DNA of 64,000 bases from Bacteroidaceae bacterium (GTDB taxonomy: Bacteria; Bacteroidota; Bacteroidia; Bacteroidales; Bacteroidaceae): NCBI GenBank assembly GCA_902362595.1, contig CABIXF010000004.1, forward strand, positions 62,001 through 126,000, given 5' to 3'. The position numbers were made by a program, and so were the translations under genes. Shown here one piece after another: positions 47,618-56,722 of this stretch (position 1 is the first letter of the stretch; each line of letters starts with the position of its first letter). Under the pieces are notes generated by a model that saw only the letters and a list, made by a program, of their open reading frames with translations, searched no databases and was not told where the DNA came from.

Positions 47618-50600
47618 TTAGAAAGTTAACTGTAATCCGATATTAAACGTTCTCTGTAAAGGGTAGCTGTTCCATGCCAGTTCCGGATCCCACAACTTGA
47701 ACGGACTGAATACAAACAGGTTGTTTCCGCTGAAGTACACGCGGGCATGTTTGAAGCGGTATCCGATTTCCAGTGTCTTGAAGCGGATAAAGTTACCGTT
47801 TCTCATCCAGTAGGTGCTGGCTTGGGTGTTATTGGCTATCTGTGCATCTGTTAGTCCCAAACGCGGATACGCCGCATTGGGGTTCGGGTTGGCTTCTGTC
47901 CAGTAATCATCCGCAATGAACTGCATGACATTGAAGTCGTTTTGTCCGAACGGAGTGATACCGCTGATCATAAGGGTACGCATGGCCGAACCGTTGAAGA
48001 ATACGCCGAAATTGAATCCTTTGTAGTCGATGTTCATACCCAGACCGTACTGGATGCGCGGCATGTTGCCATATTCCGAAATCATGACCTGGTCTTCTGT
48101 GCTGATGATGCCGTCACCGTTTACGTCACGGTATTTCACGTCACCCACCATCACGCTACTTCCCAGGTTTTGTGTCGGGCTGTTGTCAATCTCTTCCTGG
48201 CTTTGGAACAGTCCGTCGGCGATGTAACCTTTCTGGCGGCTCAAAGGTTTGCCGGTCACGGTTTGCCAGGTATAAGGATAGAGCGGTTCGTCGTAGTCTA
48301 CGTATTTATTCTGGGTGTAGGTAAAGTTTCCTTGGAAGTCTACGGCCAGGTCTTTGTTGAACTGCTTGCGGTAGTTGACGCTGAGTTCATATCCCCAGTT
48401 GTCTACCTTTCCTTTGTTGCTCCAAGGTTTGGCGGAGTCATATCCCAGAGACTGCGGCCATGCCTCGCGGTGCAGCAGGATGTTATAGCGCTTGTCGTAG
48501 AAGAAGTCGAAGGTCAGGCTCAAGCTGCGGAACAGTTCCATGTCGAAACCGACGTCCAGTTTTTTCACGCGTTCCCATCCGGCGTTCTGCACGGCATACT
48601 GAGTGACCACAGGACCGTATTTGGTGACATTCAGGTCTTCTCCAAAGGTGGCTCCCGGGCGACCGCCGCCAATCACATTCACCTGGTCGATGTACAAGAA
48701 GTGAGGTGAGCCTTCAGGACCGGTTTCGTCGCTACCTACCAGACCGTAGGAGCCTCTCAGTTTCAAGGACGATATAACCTTGCTGAGGGGAGCGAAGAAT
48801 TTCTCGTTGGAAACCACCCATCCCAAAGAGATGGCCGGGAAAAACTCAAAGCGGTCACCTTTTGCCAGACGCTCGGTACCGTTGTAACCGAAGTTGATTT
48901 CAGCCAAATAGCGTTGGTCGAAGTCGTAGGTGAAACGTCCGGAGAAACCCTGGTTGCGGTTTGGCAGCACGGCATTCCGGTATTCACGCTGCATATAGAG
49001 CAACATACCGCCTACGCTGTGTTTGCCGAAACGGCGCTGATAGTCGAGGGTAAACTGCAGGAAGAAAGTGTTGTCGCCGTCTTTGGTGATATTCGACTGT
49101 GAGATATAATCTGTTCCGCTTGTGCCCAGTCTTTCCAAGGTGTATTCTCCCGTAGCAGGATTGAAACTTCCGTCTTTAATGCGGTAGTAGTAGGGTTCGA
49201 TGGTACGGTTATACCAGTTGGACGACCAGTTTTTGAAGTTGATCAAAGCCGTGGCACTCAGCCCCTTGGTAATGAAATCAAGCTGTTGGCTGATTTTCAA
49301 GGAAGTGTTCAAGGTATTTTCCTGCATCTGCTTGTAAGAAGAGAGCATGTAAGCATACGGGTTAGTACGCAAGTTGGTTCCGCTCAGAATGGCATTACCG
49401 AAACGGATATGTGTGTCGCCTTCCTGTGCCGGGAATGTGACAGGGAAGTTGATTGGGTTGGTGGTCAGGGCCATCTTGAACAAGTCGGATGTATTATAGT
49501 TGGGACCCTGGTTGTTGCGTATCTGCGCATTCATTCGCAAGTCTACGGTCGTGGTAGACGTCAGCTTATATTTGATGTTGTTCTGGAAGTTGTAGCTCCA
49601 GTTGTTGATGTTGTTGTTATAAGAATATACTTTTCGGGTATTCAGCAATCCAGAGTCGTGGTTGGCCTGAATGCTCATATAGTAAGTGGCTCTAGAACCA
49701 CCACCTTGCACGTTGATGTTGGCACGCTGGCTCATGGCCATATTCTTGAAAATCACATCATTCCATTTTACGCTGGGGTACATGTAGGGATTGGTGCCCA
49801 AACGAGTGTTTTCAATCTGTTCTTGTGAATATTTGGGAGTTACGCCTGGATTGCGGGTGGTCTGTGCTTCGTTGTACATTTCCATCCAGGTGGCACCGTC
49901 CACGAAGTCCGGGAAATTGGTCATGACGTTGAATGCGTTTTCCACCGTTACGTTAATTTGTGTGCGTTCATTTTCACGTCCTGATTTGGTGGTGATCAAC
50001 ATCACACCGTTGGCACCGCGGGCACCGTAGATGGCGGTCGCTGAAGCATCTTTCAGGATAGAGAAACTTTCAATGGTTTCTGCCGGAATGTTGTTCAGGT
50101 CGGCAGCCGAGATTTCCACGTCATCCAGCATAATCAGCGGGGTGGCTCTTCCACCGAATGTACCGATACCACGGATATAGAATTCGGCAGCCTGTCCCGG
50201 TGCACCACTGGAAGTCTTGGCGATGACACCTGCCAGCTTACCGGCGAGAGCATTGGTCAAGGAAGAAGTCGGAGTGACGAGGGAAGAACCTTTTACACTG
50301 GTGATGGAACCGGTGACACTGACTTTTTTCTGCGTACCGGCACCAACTACTACGACTTCGTCCAGCATCTCATTGTCCGACCGCAGTTTCACGTTGATTA
50401 CACCGAGATCGACTACAGGAATCTCGCGAGTCTTGTAGCCAATGAAGCTGACCACTAGGATGTCTTTGCTGGTGGCTTCGATAGAATAATTACCATCAAG
50501 GTCGGAAATGACGCCGGTATTTTTCCCTTTCAGTACGATGTTGGCTCCGATGATAGGCGTTTCGTCGGAAGCATCGGTAATGGTACCGGTGATGGTTCGT

Positions 50601-50770
50601 TTTCTAGGACTTTGTGCAGTAGCTTCGATGTCTTTGGTTTCATGAAAGGAAACTACTGGAAGAGGGCTTGCATCGAGTGTGGCACTGGAAATAGCCCATG
50701 AGGAAAGAGGTAGCATACATAATGCCAGTCCAAGTTTTTGTCCAAACTTGTTCGTTTTCCTTTTTTGCAT
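47618..50770 (-). CDS. SusC-like TonB-dependent transporter (pair 4)
   Basis: A 1050-residue SusC/RagA transporter. The start MQKRKTNKFGQKLGLALC (ATG 50770-50768) is preferred over an in-frame ATG at 50842, because a -7-like element lies at 50840-50847 and the signal peptide begins here. A carboxypeptidase-regulatory-like domain (about residues 58-135), the TonB box (DEVVVVGAG), a plug (FYIRGIGTFGG, ILKDASATAIYGARGANGVM) and the barrel ending GLQLTF follow. The leader just before the start codon contains two overlapping copies of TTAACCTTAA on the coding strand, the motif complementary to the small-RNA candidates at 13.5 and 20.0 kb. It heads the M60 operon. Confidence 0.94.
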   Translation of the reverse strand: MQKRKTNKFGQKLGLALCMLPLSSWAISSATLDASPLPVVSFHETKDIEATAQSPRKRTITGTITDASDETPIIGANIVLKGKNTGVISDLDGNYSIEATSKDILVVSFIGYKTREIPVVDLGVINVKLRSDNEMLDEVVVVGAGTQKKVSVTGSITSVKGSSLVTPTSSLTNALAGKLAGVIAKTSSGAPGQAAEFYIRGIGTFGGRATPLIMLDDVEISAADLNNIPAETIESFSILKDASATAIYGARGANGVMLITTKSGRENERTQINVTVENAFNVMTNFPDFVDGATWMEMYNEAQTTRNPGVTPKYSQEQIENTRLGTNPYMYPSVKWNDVIFKNMAMSQRANINVQGGGSRATYYMSIQANHDSGLLNTRKVYSYNNNINNWSYNFQNNIKYKLTSTTTVDLRMNAQIRNNQGPNYNTSDLFKMALTTNPINFPVTFPAQEGDTHIRFGNAILSGTNLRTNPYAYMLSSYKQMQENTLNTSLKISQQLDFITKGLSATALINFKNWSSNWYNRTIEPYYYRIKDGSFNPATGEYTLERLGTSGTDYISQSNITKDGDNTFFLQFTLDYQRRFGKHSVGGMLLYMQREYRNAVLPNRNQGFSGRFTYDFDQRYLAEINFGYNGTERLAKGDRFEFFPAISLGWVVSNEKFFAPLSKVISSLKLRGSYGLVGSDETGPEGSPHFLYIDQVNVIGGGRPGATFGEDLNVTKYGPVVTQYAVQNAGWERVKKLDVGFDMELFRSLSLTFDFFYDKRYNILLHREAWPQSLGYDSAKPWSNKGKVDNWGYELSVNYRKQFNKDLAVDFQGNFTYTQNKYVDYDEPLYPYTWQTVTGKPLSRQKGYIADGLFQSQEEIDNSPTQNLGSSVMVGDVKYRDVNGDGIISTEDQVMISEYGNMPRIQYGLGMNIDYKGFNFGVFFNGSAMRTLMISGITPFGQNDFNVMQFIADDYWTEANPNPNAAYPRLGLTDAQIANNTQASTYWMRNGNFIRFKTLEIGYRFKHARVYFSGNNLFVFSPFKLWDPELAWNSYPLQRTFNIGLQLTF

Positions 50771-50839
50771 GTTGATTAAGGTTAAGGTTAATGTTATTGT
50801 TAATATAATGAGTCCTTTAAAAATGTGGACGTAAAATTG

Positions 50840-50847
50840 CAAAGGTG
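50840..50847 (-). promoter_or_regulatory. Probable -7 element of the M60-locus operon
   Basis: Read leftward: CACCTTTG, one base off TAnnTTTG. The predicted start near 50834 gives a leader of about 64 bases. The stretch 50848-51116 is very AT-rich and shows no gene. Confidence 0.35.
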
Positions 50848-51116
50848 TATTTAAATGTGAAGTATTAGGTTTTTAGTAATCTCAGGTTACAAAATAGGGT
50901 TGTAAAATTTCTTTTTATCTCTTTCTATTTAGTATTAAATCTTGGTTTTTTATCTAAGGTTTTTGGCAAAAATATAGTAATATGATAGAAGAACAAAATT
51001 TTTTTTATTAATAATTGAAAAAAATCAGATTTTTACTACAGTCGAAAGAAGTAATATTTGGAAAATAAATGTGAAGAAAAAGAAAAATAGATTTGTTTTT
51101 GTGTAGAAGATAGATG

Positions 51117-51158
51117 ACCATCTCGCTCCAAATGCCTAAGCGTTCGGAGCGAGATGGT
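51117..51158 (-). terminator. Long hairpin after pfkA
   Basis: Perfect 13-bp stem ACCATCTCGCTCC (51117-51129) and GGAGCGAGATGGT (51146-51158), 36 bases past the pfkA stop. There is no clear T run on the leftward strand, so it is either a weak terminator or an mRNA 3'-end stabiliser. Confidence 0.5.
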
Positions 51159-51194
51159 TAAGCATTTTATGCAAAATGAAACACAAGGGTGTTT

Positions 51195-52205
51195 TTATCC
51201 GAAACAGATACCCATCTTGCGGCCTTGTACCACTAGATCATTGTCTTCTGTGACCAGTTTCAGTTTTCCGGCCACTTCGCTCAGCGGTACCGAATCGATT
51301 GCATCTCCTTTAAGAGCTACCATCCGGCCAAACATACCTTGTGCAATCAGTTCGGTAGCATGTCCTCCCATGCGGGTAGCTAGATTTCGATCGTACGCCG
51401 TAGGGCTTCCCCCGCGTTGGATGTAGCCCAGTACTGTTTCGCGTGTCTCGAATCCGGTTTCATATTCTATTTCTTCGGCAATGTATTGTGCTGCTTTCTT
51501 TCCACCTAAAGTAGGGATTCCTTCAGCTACTACCACGATAGAATAGGGTTTTCCTTTTTTGAGGCGGCCGATGATGGCATCGCCGATGCGGTGAATGTCA
51601 AAAGGTATTTCAGGAAGTAGAATGATGTCGCCTCCCCCTGCCATGCCCGAATAGAGAGCAATCCATCCGGCTTTATGTCCCATCACCTCAATGACCATGA
51701 CCCGCTGATGTGCGCTGGCTGTAGAGTGCAAGCGGTCGATAGCGTCGGTAGCGATGGATACCGCTGAATCAAAACCGAACGAAGTGTCGGTCCCCCATAC
51801 GTCGTTGTCGATGGTCTTAGGAATACTGACTACATTGACTCCTGCTTCTGCCAGTTTGGCTGCCGTTTTCTGAGTTCCGTTTCCTCCGATGCACACGATG
51901 CAATCCAGTTGCCGGTCGTGGATAGTCTGCAGCAGGATAGCAGGTTTGTCTTCCGCGACGGCAGTCCCCTTCTTTTTGAACGGTTTTTCGCGTGAGGTGC
52001 CCAGAATGGTTCCTCCCAGATTAAGCAGTCCAGTAAGTGAACTTTCGTCCATAGGGATGATATCGTTGTCCAGCAGTCCACGGAAGCCGCTGTGAATACC
52101 ATACACTTCCATTCCATAATGATTGATGGCTGTCTTGCAAACTCCTCGGATTGTAGCATTTATGCCAGGACAGTCGCCGCCTGAAGTCAAGATTCCTATC
52201 TTCAT
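51195..52205 (-). CDS. pfkA: 6-phosphofructokinase
   Basis: A 336-residue PFK that phosphorylates fructose 6-phosphate to fructose 1,6-bisphosphate in glycolysis. Family motifs: LTSGGDCPGINATIRG (7-22), GGNGT (107-111), PKTIDNDVWGTD (129-140, including the catalytic Asp), MGHKAGWIAL, the effector/substrate-binding AEGIPTLGGKK and RGGSPTAYDR. The glycine in GGNG favours ATP, but the lysine in PKTIDND is typical of pyrophosphate-type enzymes, where bacterial ATP-PFKs have glycine. The donor is therefore uncertain. Length matches short bacterial PFKs. It is transcribed alone, divergent from the GH3-auxin-type gene. Confidence 0.93.
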   Translation of the reverse strand: MKIGILTSGGDCPGINATIRGVCKTAINHYGMEVYGIHSGFRGLLDNDIIPMDESSLTGLLNLGGTILGTSREKPFKKKGTAVAEDKPAILLQTIHDRQLDCIVCIGGNGTQKTAAKLAEAGVNVVSIPKTIDNDVWGTDTSFGFDSAVSIATDAIDRLHSTASAHQRVMVIEVMGHKAGWIALYSGMAGGGDIILLPEIPFDIHRIGDAIIGRLKKGKPYSIVVVAEGIPTLGGKKAAQYIAEEIEYETGFETRETVLGYIQRGGSPTAYDRNLATRMGGHATELIAQGMFGRMVALKGDAIDSVPLSEVAGKLKLVTEDNDLVVQGRKMGICFG

Positions 52206-52232
52206 GTTTTGCTGTATTAATAATTAGTGTGG

Positions 52233-52240
52233 TAAAGGTA
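52233..52240 (-). promoter_or_regulatory. Possible -7 element of pfkA
   Basis: Read leftward: TACCTTTA, one base off TAnnTTTG, 28 bases upstream of the ATG at 52205. Confidence 0.3.
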
Positions 52241-52313
52241 AGAAAAAACTGTATATTTGTTATGTAGGAGGAAAAAATAATGTCTCATACTGTCGAATTA
52301 GGCAGAAAAAATC

Positions 52314-52321
52314 TACCTTTG
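52314..52321 (+). promoter_or_regulatory. -7 element of the GH3-auxin-type gene
   Basis: TACCTTTG, full match to TAnnTTTG. The start near 52327 gives a leader of about 32 bases before ATG 52359. Confidence 0.5.
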
Positions 52322-52358
52322 CATGCGTCACACACAAGGATTTGAAATTTAAGAACGA

Positions 52359-53864
52359 ATGAATTCAACGAAGTTAATAGGAAAGATTTTCGCTCCCAGA
52401 CAGAGAAAAATTGATTTGTATGGGACTAAAGCTGAAGAGATTCAGGCTTGCGTATTCCGAAAACTGATACAGAAAGCTTCCACTACAGAGTGGGGAACTA
52501 AATATGACTATAGCCATATCCAGAATTATACGGACTTTCAGCGGGTTCCCGTGCAGACGTATGAGGATGTGAAAGGATATGTAGACCGTATGCGGCATGG
52601 AGAGAAAGATGTGCTTTGGCCGGGTAAGGTCATTTGGTATGCCAAGTCATCAGGTACGACCAACGATAAGAGTAAGTTTATTCCCGTCAGTCCGGAGGGA
52701 TTGAAGGGAATTCATTATCGCGGGGGGACCGATGCGGTGGCACTTTATTTACGGGAAAATCCGGAAAGTCGTTTCTTCTCGGGAAAGGGATTGATTTTGG
52801 GTGGAAGCCATAGTCCGAATTACAACGTGAAAGACAGTCTAGTGGGCGATTTGTCGGCCATTTTGATTCAGAACATCAGTCCATTGGTCAATTTGATTCG
52901 GGTGCCGAAAAAAGAGATTGCCTTGCTGAGCGAGTTCGAGGAGAAAGTGGAACGCATAGCGGATACGACGATTCATCAGAATGTGACCAGCTTGTCGGGT
53001 GTGCCTTCATGGATGCTGGCTGTGATACATCGTATTTTGGAGAAAACTGGTGCCAAATACTTGAACGAGGTGTGGCCTAATTTGGAAGTGTTCTTCCATG
53101 GAGGCGTGTGCTTTACTCCTTATCGTGAGCAATACAAGCAGTTGATTCCTTCCGACAAGATGCACTACATGGAAACATACAATGCCAGCGAAGGTTTCTT
53201 CGGCTTGCAGAGCGACCTGCACGACCCGTCCATGCTGCTGATGATTGACTATGATGTGTTCTATGAGTTCATTCCGCTGGAAGACATCGACAAACCGAAT
53301 CCGGCCATTGTGCCGCTTTGGGGTGTGGAAGTGGGACGCAATTATGCAATGGTCATCAGTACGTCGTGTGGTTTATGGCGATACATCATCGGTGATACAG
53401 TGAAATTCACGCAGAAGAATCCTTATAAATTTATTATTTCTGGGCGTACTAAGCATTTCATTAATGCATTTGGGGAAGAACTGATGGTAGACAATGCCGA
53501 AAAGGGGCTGGAGCGTGCCTGCAAGGAAACGGGGGCGCAGGTGCTGGAATATACGGCGGCGCCGGTGTTCATGGATGCCAATGCCAAATGTCGTCACCAA
53601 TGGTTGATTGAATTCAGTGTGATGCCGGATTCACTGGAGAAATTTACGCAGGTACTTGATACGGCTTTACAGGAGATTAATTCGGATTATGAGGCCAAAC
53701 GGCATAAAGATATTACGTTGCAGAAACTGGAAGTGATTGTGGCTCGTCAGGGGTTGTTTCATGACTGGCTGAAGCAGAAAGGTAAGTTGGGCGGGCAGCA
53801 TAAGATTCCCCGTCTGAGCAACAGTCGTGAGTACATTGAAGAAATGTTGAAATTGAATAACTGA
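52359..53864 (+). CDS. GH3 auxin-responsive promoter family protein (acyl-adenylate/amide synthetase fold)
   Basis: A 501-residue cytoplasmic member of the plant-GH3-like family in the acyl-adenylate-forming superfamily. The nucleotide-binding loop is KSSGTTNDKSKFIPVS (about 95-110); YNASEGFFGLQ (about 273-283) and the C-terminal-lobe motif RYIIGDTVKFT and SGRTKHFINAFGEEL are conserved. Plant members join amino acids to hormones; the substrate of the Bacteroidetes members is not known to me. (This GH3 is unrelated to glycoside hydrolase family 3.) The Ig-like lipoprotein gene starts 6 bases after its stop, so the two are co-transcribed. Confidence 0.85.
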   Translation: MNSTKLIGKIFAPRQRKIDLYGTKAEEIQACVFRKLIQKASTTEWGTKYDYSHIQNYTDFQRVPVQTYEDVKGYVDRMRHGEKDVLWPGKVIWYAKSSGTTNDKSKFIPVSPEGLKGIHYRGGTDAVALYLRENPESRFFSGKGLILGGSHSPNYNVKDSLVGDLSAILIQNISPLVNLIRVPKKEIALLSEFEEKVERIADTTIHQNVTSLSGVPSWMLAVIHRILEKTGAKYLNEVWPNLEVFFHGGVCFTPYREQYKQLIPSDKMHYMETYNASEGFFGLQSDLHDPSMLLMIDYDVFYEFIPLEDIDKPNPAIVPLWGVEVGRNYAMVISTSCGLWRYIIGDTVKFTQKNPYKFIISGRTKHFINAFGEELMVDNAEKGLERACKETGAQVLEYTAAPVFMDANAKCRHQWLIEFSVMPDSLEKFTQVLDTALQEINSDYEAKRHKDITLQKLEVIVARQGLFHDWLKQKGKLGGQHKIPRLSNSREYIEEMLKLNN

Positions 53865-53870
53865 TTGTAG

Positions 53871-55796
53871 ATGAAACCGATTCCTAAGTATATTGCTTTT
53901 TTGCTGGTGATTATCGGATTTTATGCTTGTGCAAGTACAGGCATGCCCGATGGAGGTCCTTATGATGAGACGCCGCCCAAGTTTGTGCGTGCGACTCCGG
54001 AACCCAATGCCACGAATAACAAGCGAAAGAAGATTTCCATAGAATTTGATGAATATATCAAGCTGGACAAACCTTCAGAAAAGGTGATTATTTCGCCTCC
54101 GCAAAAAGAGGCTCCAGAAGTGAAAGTGAGCGGTCACCGGGTATTGGTGGAGTTCTTTGACAGTTTGCGTGAAAATACGACTTATACAGTTGACTTTGGA
54201 GACGCTATTTTGGATAATAATGAAGACAATCCGCTAGGCAATTTTGCTTATGCATTTTCTACCGGTGCGCATATTGATACGATGGAAGTTTCGGGTACGG
54301 TGCTGAATGCAGAGAATCTGGAGCCGGTAAAAGGTATTCAGGTAGGACTTCACAAGAACCTGGAAGATAGTGCGTTTGTAAAACTGCCTTTCGACCGTAT
54401 TTCAAGAACCGACAGCCGTGGACATTTCACGATTCGTGGAGTGGCTCCAGGAAAGTATCGTGTTTACGCTTTGATGGATGGTAACCAGAATTACTTGTTC
54501 GACTCGAAAACGGAGGCGATTGCCTTTCAGGATTCGCTGGTGATTCCCGCCATGCGTCCGGATGTTCGTCAGGATACGGTATGGAATGAACTAGACACCT
54601 TGGCCTACGATACGATTTATGAGGTGCATTACACACATTTTTTGCCGGACAACCTGATTTTGCGTTCGTTCAAGGAAGAAAATCCGATGCAGTATCTGGT
54701 AAAGAGCGAACGAGAACAACTGAACCGTTTTTCTTTGTACTTCAGTGCGAAAGCAGATACGTTGCCTACCATCAAAGGGTTGGATTTCGACGAGAAAGAT
54801 GCCTTTGTAATCGAGAGTAATCCGCGTAATGATACTATCCGCTATTGGATTAAGGATACGGTGATGTGTGAACGAGATACGCTGACTTTTCAAATGGACT
54901 ATTTGGCCACAGATACGTTGGGACAGTTGGTTCCGAAAACCGATACGTTGCGTATGGTGAACAAAATAGACAAGAAGCGGCGTATGGCTTTGGCTGAAGA
55001 GGCCATGAAGAAAGAAGAAAAGGAGAGAAAAAAGCGTGCGAAAAAAGGTGATACATTAAAGGTAGAACCGAAATTCCTTTCCATGACAGTTGATGCTCCT
55101 TCCAGCCTGGATTTGAACCGAAATATTGGTTTGAAATTTGAAGAGCCAGTGGAATACATCGATACCGCGGCCATACACATGGCCATCAAGGTAGATTCTC
55201 TATGGGAGGATATTCCTTTTATTCTGATGAAGGATTCAGTTGCCCCTCGTCAGTATCAGATTTTGGCCGATTGGCAGCCGGGAAGGGAATATCAATTGAA
55301 GATTGATTCGTTGGGAATAAAAGGAATTTATGGACTATACTCCAATAAGGTGGAAAATCAGTTGAAGGTGAAAACACTGGAAGAGTATGGTACGCTGTAT
55401 CTGAATATTGTGGGAGCCGGTCCTCATGCTATTGTACAGTTGCTGAATGGAAGTGACGGGGTTGTCCGCCAACAGTCGGTGACAGACAAGAAAACATGTG
55501 ATTTCTATTTTCTTCAGCCCAGCACGAAGTATTATATCCGTCTGTTCAATGACGATAACAACAACGGAGTGTGGGATACTGGTAACTATGAGGAGAAACG
55601 GCAGCCTGAAGAAGTGTTCTACTTTCCGAAAGTATGGGAAATGAAAGCCAATTTTGAGTTTGAAGAGACTTGGGATATACACGCCCTTCCACTCGATAAA
55701 CAGAAATTGGACGAGATAAAGAAACAGAAGCCTGATGAGGCCAAGAAAATTAAAGACCGTAACAAGGAGCGGGCTCGTAAACTAGGAAAAACATGA
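53871..55796 (+). CDS. Ig-like (Big_5-type) lipoprotein, envelope protein of unknown function
   Basis: A 641-residue lipoprotein: signal peptide then lipobox FYAC (Cys20). The mature part begins with an Ig-like domain of the Big_5 type (about 38-130, TPPKFVRATPEPNA ... FAYAFSTG), then a carboxypeptidase-regulatory-like beta domain (about 138-225, RTDSRGHFTIRGVAPGKYRVYALMD) and further beta-rich segments. A basic/acidic linker lies near 385-405, and a Lys/Glu-rich tail ends the protein. No enzyme motif is visible. It overlaps the DUF3108 gene by 4 bases and follows the GH3-type gene by 6, so the three form one operon. A role in the cell envelope is likely; nothing more specific can be said. 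Confidence 0.8.
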   Translation: MKPIPKYIAFLLVIIGFYACASTGMPDGGPYDETPPKFVRATPEPNATNNKRKKISIEFDEYIKLDKPSEKVIISPPQKEAPEVKVSGHRVLVEFFDSLRENTTYTVDFGDAILDNNEDNPLGNFAYAFSTGAHIDTMEVSGTVLNAENLEPVKGIQVGLHKNLEDSAFVKLPFDRISRTDSRGHFTIRGVAPGKYRVYALMDGNQNYLFDSKTEAIAFQDSLVIPAMRPDVRQDTVWNELDTLAYDTIYEVHYTHFLPDNLILRSFKEENPMQYLVKSEREQLNRFSLYFSAKADTLPTIKGLDFDEKDAFVIESNPRNDTIRYWIKDTVMCERDTLTFQMDYLATDTLGQLVPKTDTLRMVNKIDKKRRMALAEEAMKKEEKERKKRAKKGDTLKVEPKFLSMTVDAPSSLDLNRNIGLKFEEPVEYIDTAAIHMAIKVDSLWEDIPFILMKDSVAPRQYQILADWQPGREYQLKIDSLGIKGIYGLYSNKVENQLKVKTLEEYGTLYLNIVGAGPHAIVQLLNGSDGVVRQQSVTDKKTCDFYFLQPSTKYYIRLFNDDNNNGVWDTGNYEEKRQPEEVFYFPKVWEMKANFEFEETWDIHALPLDKQKLDEIKKQKPDEAKKIKDRNKERARKLGKT

Positions 55797-56605
55797 TAAA
55801 GAAACTGATTCTTTGCCTATTCCTTCTGGCAGGAGGAGTGGCAGCCAGCGCACAGTGCGGAGCAGTAAATGATGCAATCAAGCCAGGAGAGACACTTTCT
55901 TATGAGTTGAAATTTAACTGGAAATTTGTCTGGATTAACGCGGGATGGGCAAAGATGACGGTTAATGAAACAAAATATAAAGGTATGCCCTGCCTGAAGA
56001 CCGACTTGCAGTCGTATACAAACAAGAAAATTGACTTTTTCTTCAAGATGCGCGACACACTGACCTGTATCACCTCGGAAGATCTTGTTCCTTTGTATTT
56101 TCGGAAAGGGGCTGAGGAAGGCAAACGTTATACGGTGGACGAAGTACATTTCAGTTATCAGAACGGAAAATGTATAGTGGACCAGCAGCGCACGTTGCGG
56201 GGGAACACCGACAAGCATCATGATGAGATGCCGGTGTGTGTATACGATATGTTGAGTATTCTTTTGCAGGCTCGTTCGTATGATCCTGCCGACTACAGAC
56301 CCGGGCAGAAGATACTTTTTTCTATGGCAACTGGAAGGGAAGTAGAGAAACAGACGTTAATTTATCGGCGCAAAGAGAACTATAAAGCTGAAAACGGAAT
56401 AACTTACCGTTGTTTGGTTTTCTCGTTGGTGGAATATGTAGGTGAAGAGAAAAAGGAAAAAGAGGTCATTACTTTTTATATAACAGACGATCGCAACCAT
56501 TTGCCGGTACGTTTAGATATGTATCTGAATTTTGGCTCAGCCAAAGCTTTCTTAACGGATATCAAAGGGAACCGGCATCCGCTGACTTCTATAGTGAAAA
56601 AATAG
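55793..56605 (+). CDS. DUF3108 domain-containing periplasmic protein
   Basis: A 270-residue protein with a signal peptide ending AASAQC. The remainder matches the DUF3108 pattern (GETLSYELKFNWKFVWINAGWAKM near the start; YDMLSILLQARS in the middle; a beta-rich C-terminus with LPVRLDMYLNFGSAKAFL). Proteins of this family are thought to be beta-barrel or lipocalin-like periplasmic proteins; the function is unknown. The ATG overlaps the stop of the preceding lipoprotein gene (ATGA), evidence of translational coupling. A terminator follows. Confidence 0.85.
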   Translation: MIKKLILCLFLLAGGVAASAQCGAVNDAIKPGETLSYELKFNWKFVWINAGWAKMTVNETKYKGMPCLKTDLQSYTNKKIDFFFKMRDTLTCITSEDLVPLYFRKGAEEGKRYTVDEVHFSYQNGKCIVDQQRTLRGNTDKHHDEMPVCVYDMLSILLQARSYDPADYRPGQKILFSMATGREVEKQTLIYRRKENYKAENGITYRCLVFSLVEYVGEEKKEKEVITFYITDDRNHLPVRLDMYLNFGSAKAFLTDIKGNRHPLTSIVKK

Positions 56606-56645
56606 CCTGCTGTCGAGAAGTCGTTTGTCGATGAGAAGGTATACA

Positions 56646-56686
56646 AAAATCCTCAACTATTTCGTGTGGGTAGTTGAGGATTTTTT
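56646..56686. terminator. Terminator between the DUF3108 gene and rnc
   Basis: AAAATCCTCAACTA (56646-56659) pairs perfectly with TAGTTGAGGATTTT (56671-56684), with T's after and A's before. It serves the convergent genes on both sides. Confidence 0.85.
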
Positions 56687-56722
56687 GTGAGTTGGAATGC
56701 CGTTTGCTTTCGCAACTGAATC

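Noticed and set aside
50771..50842. Longer N-terminus of the M60-locus SusC
   Set aside because: The extra 24 residues translate leader sequence with the TTAACCTTAA repeats and begin at the likely -7 element; the signal peptide starts at 50770.
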